Source: Phallusia mammillata
Lineage: Eukaryota; Chordata; Ascidiacea; Phlebobranchia; Ascidiidae
Reading direction: 5' to 3'
DNA: 64,000 nucleotides
NCBI GenBank assembly: GCA_003260075.1
Contig: QLIY01000346.1
Location: forward strand, 1-64,000
Part shown: one piece after another, positions 63,441 to 64,000 of the stretch
Numbering within the stretch: position 1 is the first letter of the stretch
How the letters are laid out: every line of letters starts with the position of its first letter
Translations under genes and position numbers: made by a program
The notes under the pieces: generated by a model
Databases searched by the model: none
The model's input: only the letters and a program-made list of their open reading frames with translations
What the model was told of the DNA's origin: nothing

Positions 63441-64000
63441 TTATGGGACCATCACAGGGTAGCTGTGCACCATGTCGCTTTCAAATTCCACATCGTCCAT
63501 TTCGGTCCCCAAAAATCCACTATCATCTTCCCGAAATGGACTCAAAGACAAACTCTCAGCCTTGCATGTGAAGAAAATAATACGTTTCATTTTGCGATTA
63601 TATAGAAAGAAATTGAATGACCACAAACATCCATCATCCCCGTAAGGGTCAGAATCAAGATCAGGATTGTAGCTGTATACATCACAGTCAGCAAAGTTGA
63701 TCTCCTCATCCATAGTTGACCACAACATGCTACTTAATCTATGTAAGAATTTTGTTGATTTGTATAAATTTGTGTTGTTAAAATAAATGTTTCACAAAAG
63801 TTTAATTTAAACATAACATGTCACATTCTAATTCCAACTTTACCACTGTCACTATTGTTGTCATTTACAAGGTGTTTAACGTGCAGTATAGTGCATCAGC
63901 TTTTACTTACCGGTTGTACCTTTCACCAAGAACTGCTCCAAGAGTACTGTTTATAAAGGTTCTTGCATATTCCACACTGGGTTCACGACTAAACTCATCA
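63441..64000 (-). CDS. MAF1: MAF1, repressor of RNA polymerase III (3' part, two exons)
   Basis: The exon at 64000-63911 (continuing beyond the window) encodes [20 protein letters not shown]. The last exon, 63729-63441, encodes [20 protein letters not shown], then [20 protein letters not shown] and [11 protein letters not shown], and an acidic tail ending in VMVP and a stop. The [17 protein letters not shown] block is the signature of MAF1, a conserved repressor of RNA polymerase III transcription that is inactivated by TORC1/PKA phosphorylation. The splice junction CG|C is in frame. The 5' half lies outside the window. The C-terminal acidic region is typical of the family and variable in length. 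Confidence 0.95.

Overview
This window comes from a eukaryotic, metazoan genome, most likely an ascidian tunicate (Ciona or a close relative). The genes are intron-rich and encode recognisably animal proteins: a C2-WW-HECT ubiquitin ligase of the NEDD4 type, TIMM44, HSBP1, MAF1 and atlastin-like GTPases. An exact copy of the 16-base spliced leader that I recall from Ciona lies near the left end. Intergenic DNA is AT-rich and full of short non-autonomous DNA transposons with 8-bp target-site duplications. Neighbouring contig ends carry near-identical but polymorphic copies of the same sequence, as expected in a very heterozygous ascidian.

Left half (1-32 kb): a LINE ORF1 on the minus strand with the spliced-leader sequence just upstream of it, then a cluster of atlastin-like GTPase copies, all on the plus strand. 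Copy A (3.4-5.6 kb) and partial copy D (5.6-6.5 kb) are broken. Copy B (14.06-19.32 kb) is the one nearly intact 13-exon gene. Copy C (23.9-30.2 kb) carries stops and frameshifts. An isolated exon relic lies at 12.6 kb. All tails end in a glycine-rich hydrophobic segment instead of the usual atlastin membrane hairpin.

Middle (32-37 kb): an unrecognised, nearly single-exon gene (32.4-33.6 kb) and the single-exon HSBP1 gene (36.7-36.9 kb).

Right half (39.8-64 kb): a 25-exon NEDD4-type E3 ligase on the minus strand (57.06-39.79 kb) with all C2, four WW and HECT exons; TIMM44 on the plus strand (58.27-61.88 kb), divergent from NEDD4; and the 3' end of MAF1 on the minus strand (64.0-63.44 kb), convergent with TIMM44. 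These housekeeping genes share no evident pathway.

A dominant feature is about 40 C- or G-homopolymer runs. Most are 10-13 bases and sit between two diverged copies of the same sequence; seven are 36-93 bases. Two long ones interrupt conserved exons. I read them as assembly gaps whose N characters became C (G where the contig is flipped), with unmerged allelic contig ends beside them. Exon structures and apparent duplications should be read with that in mind.
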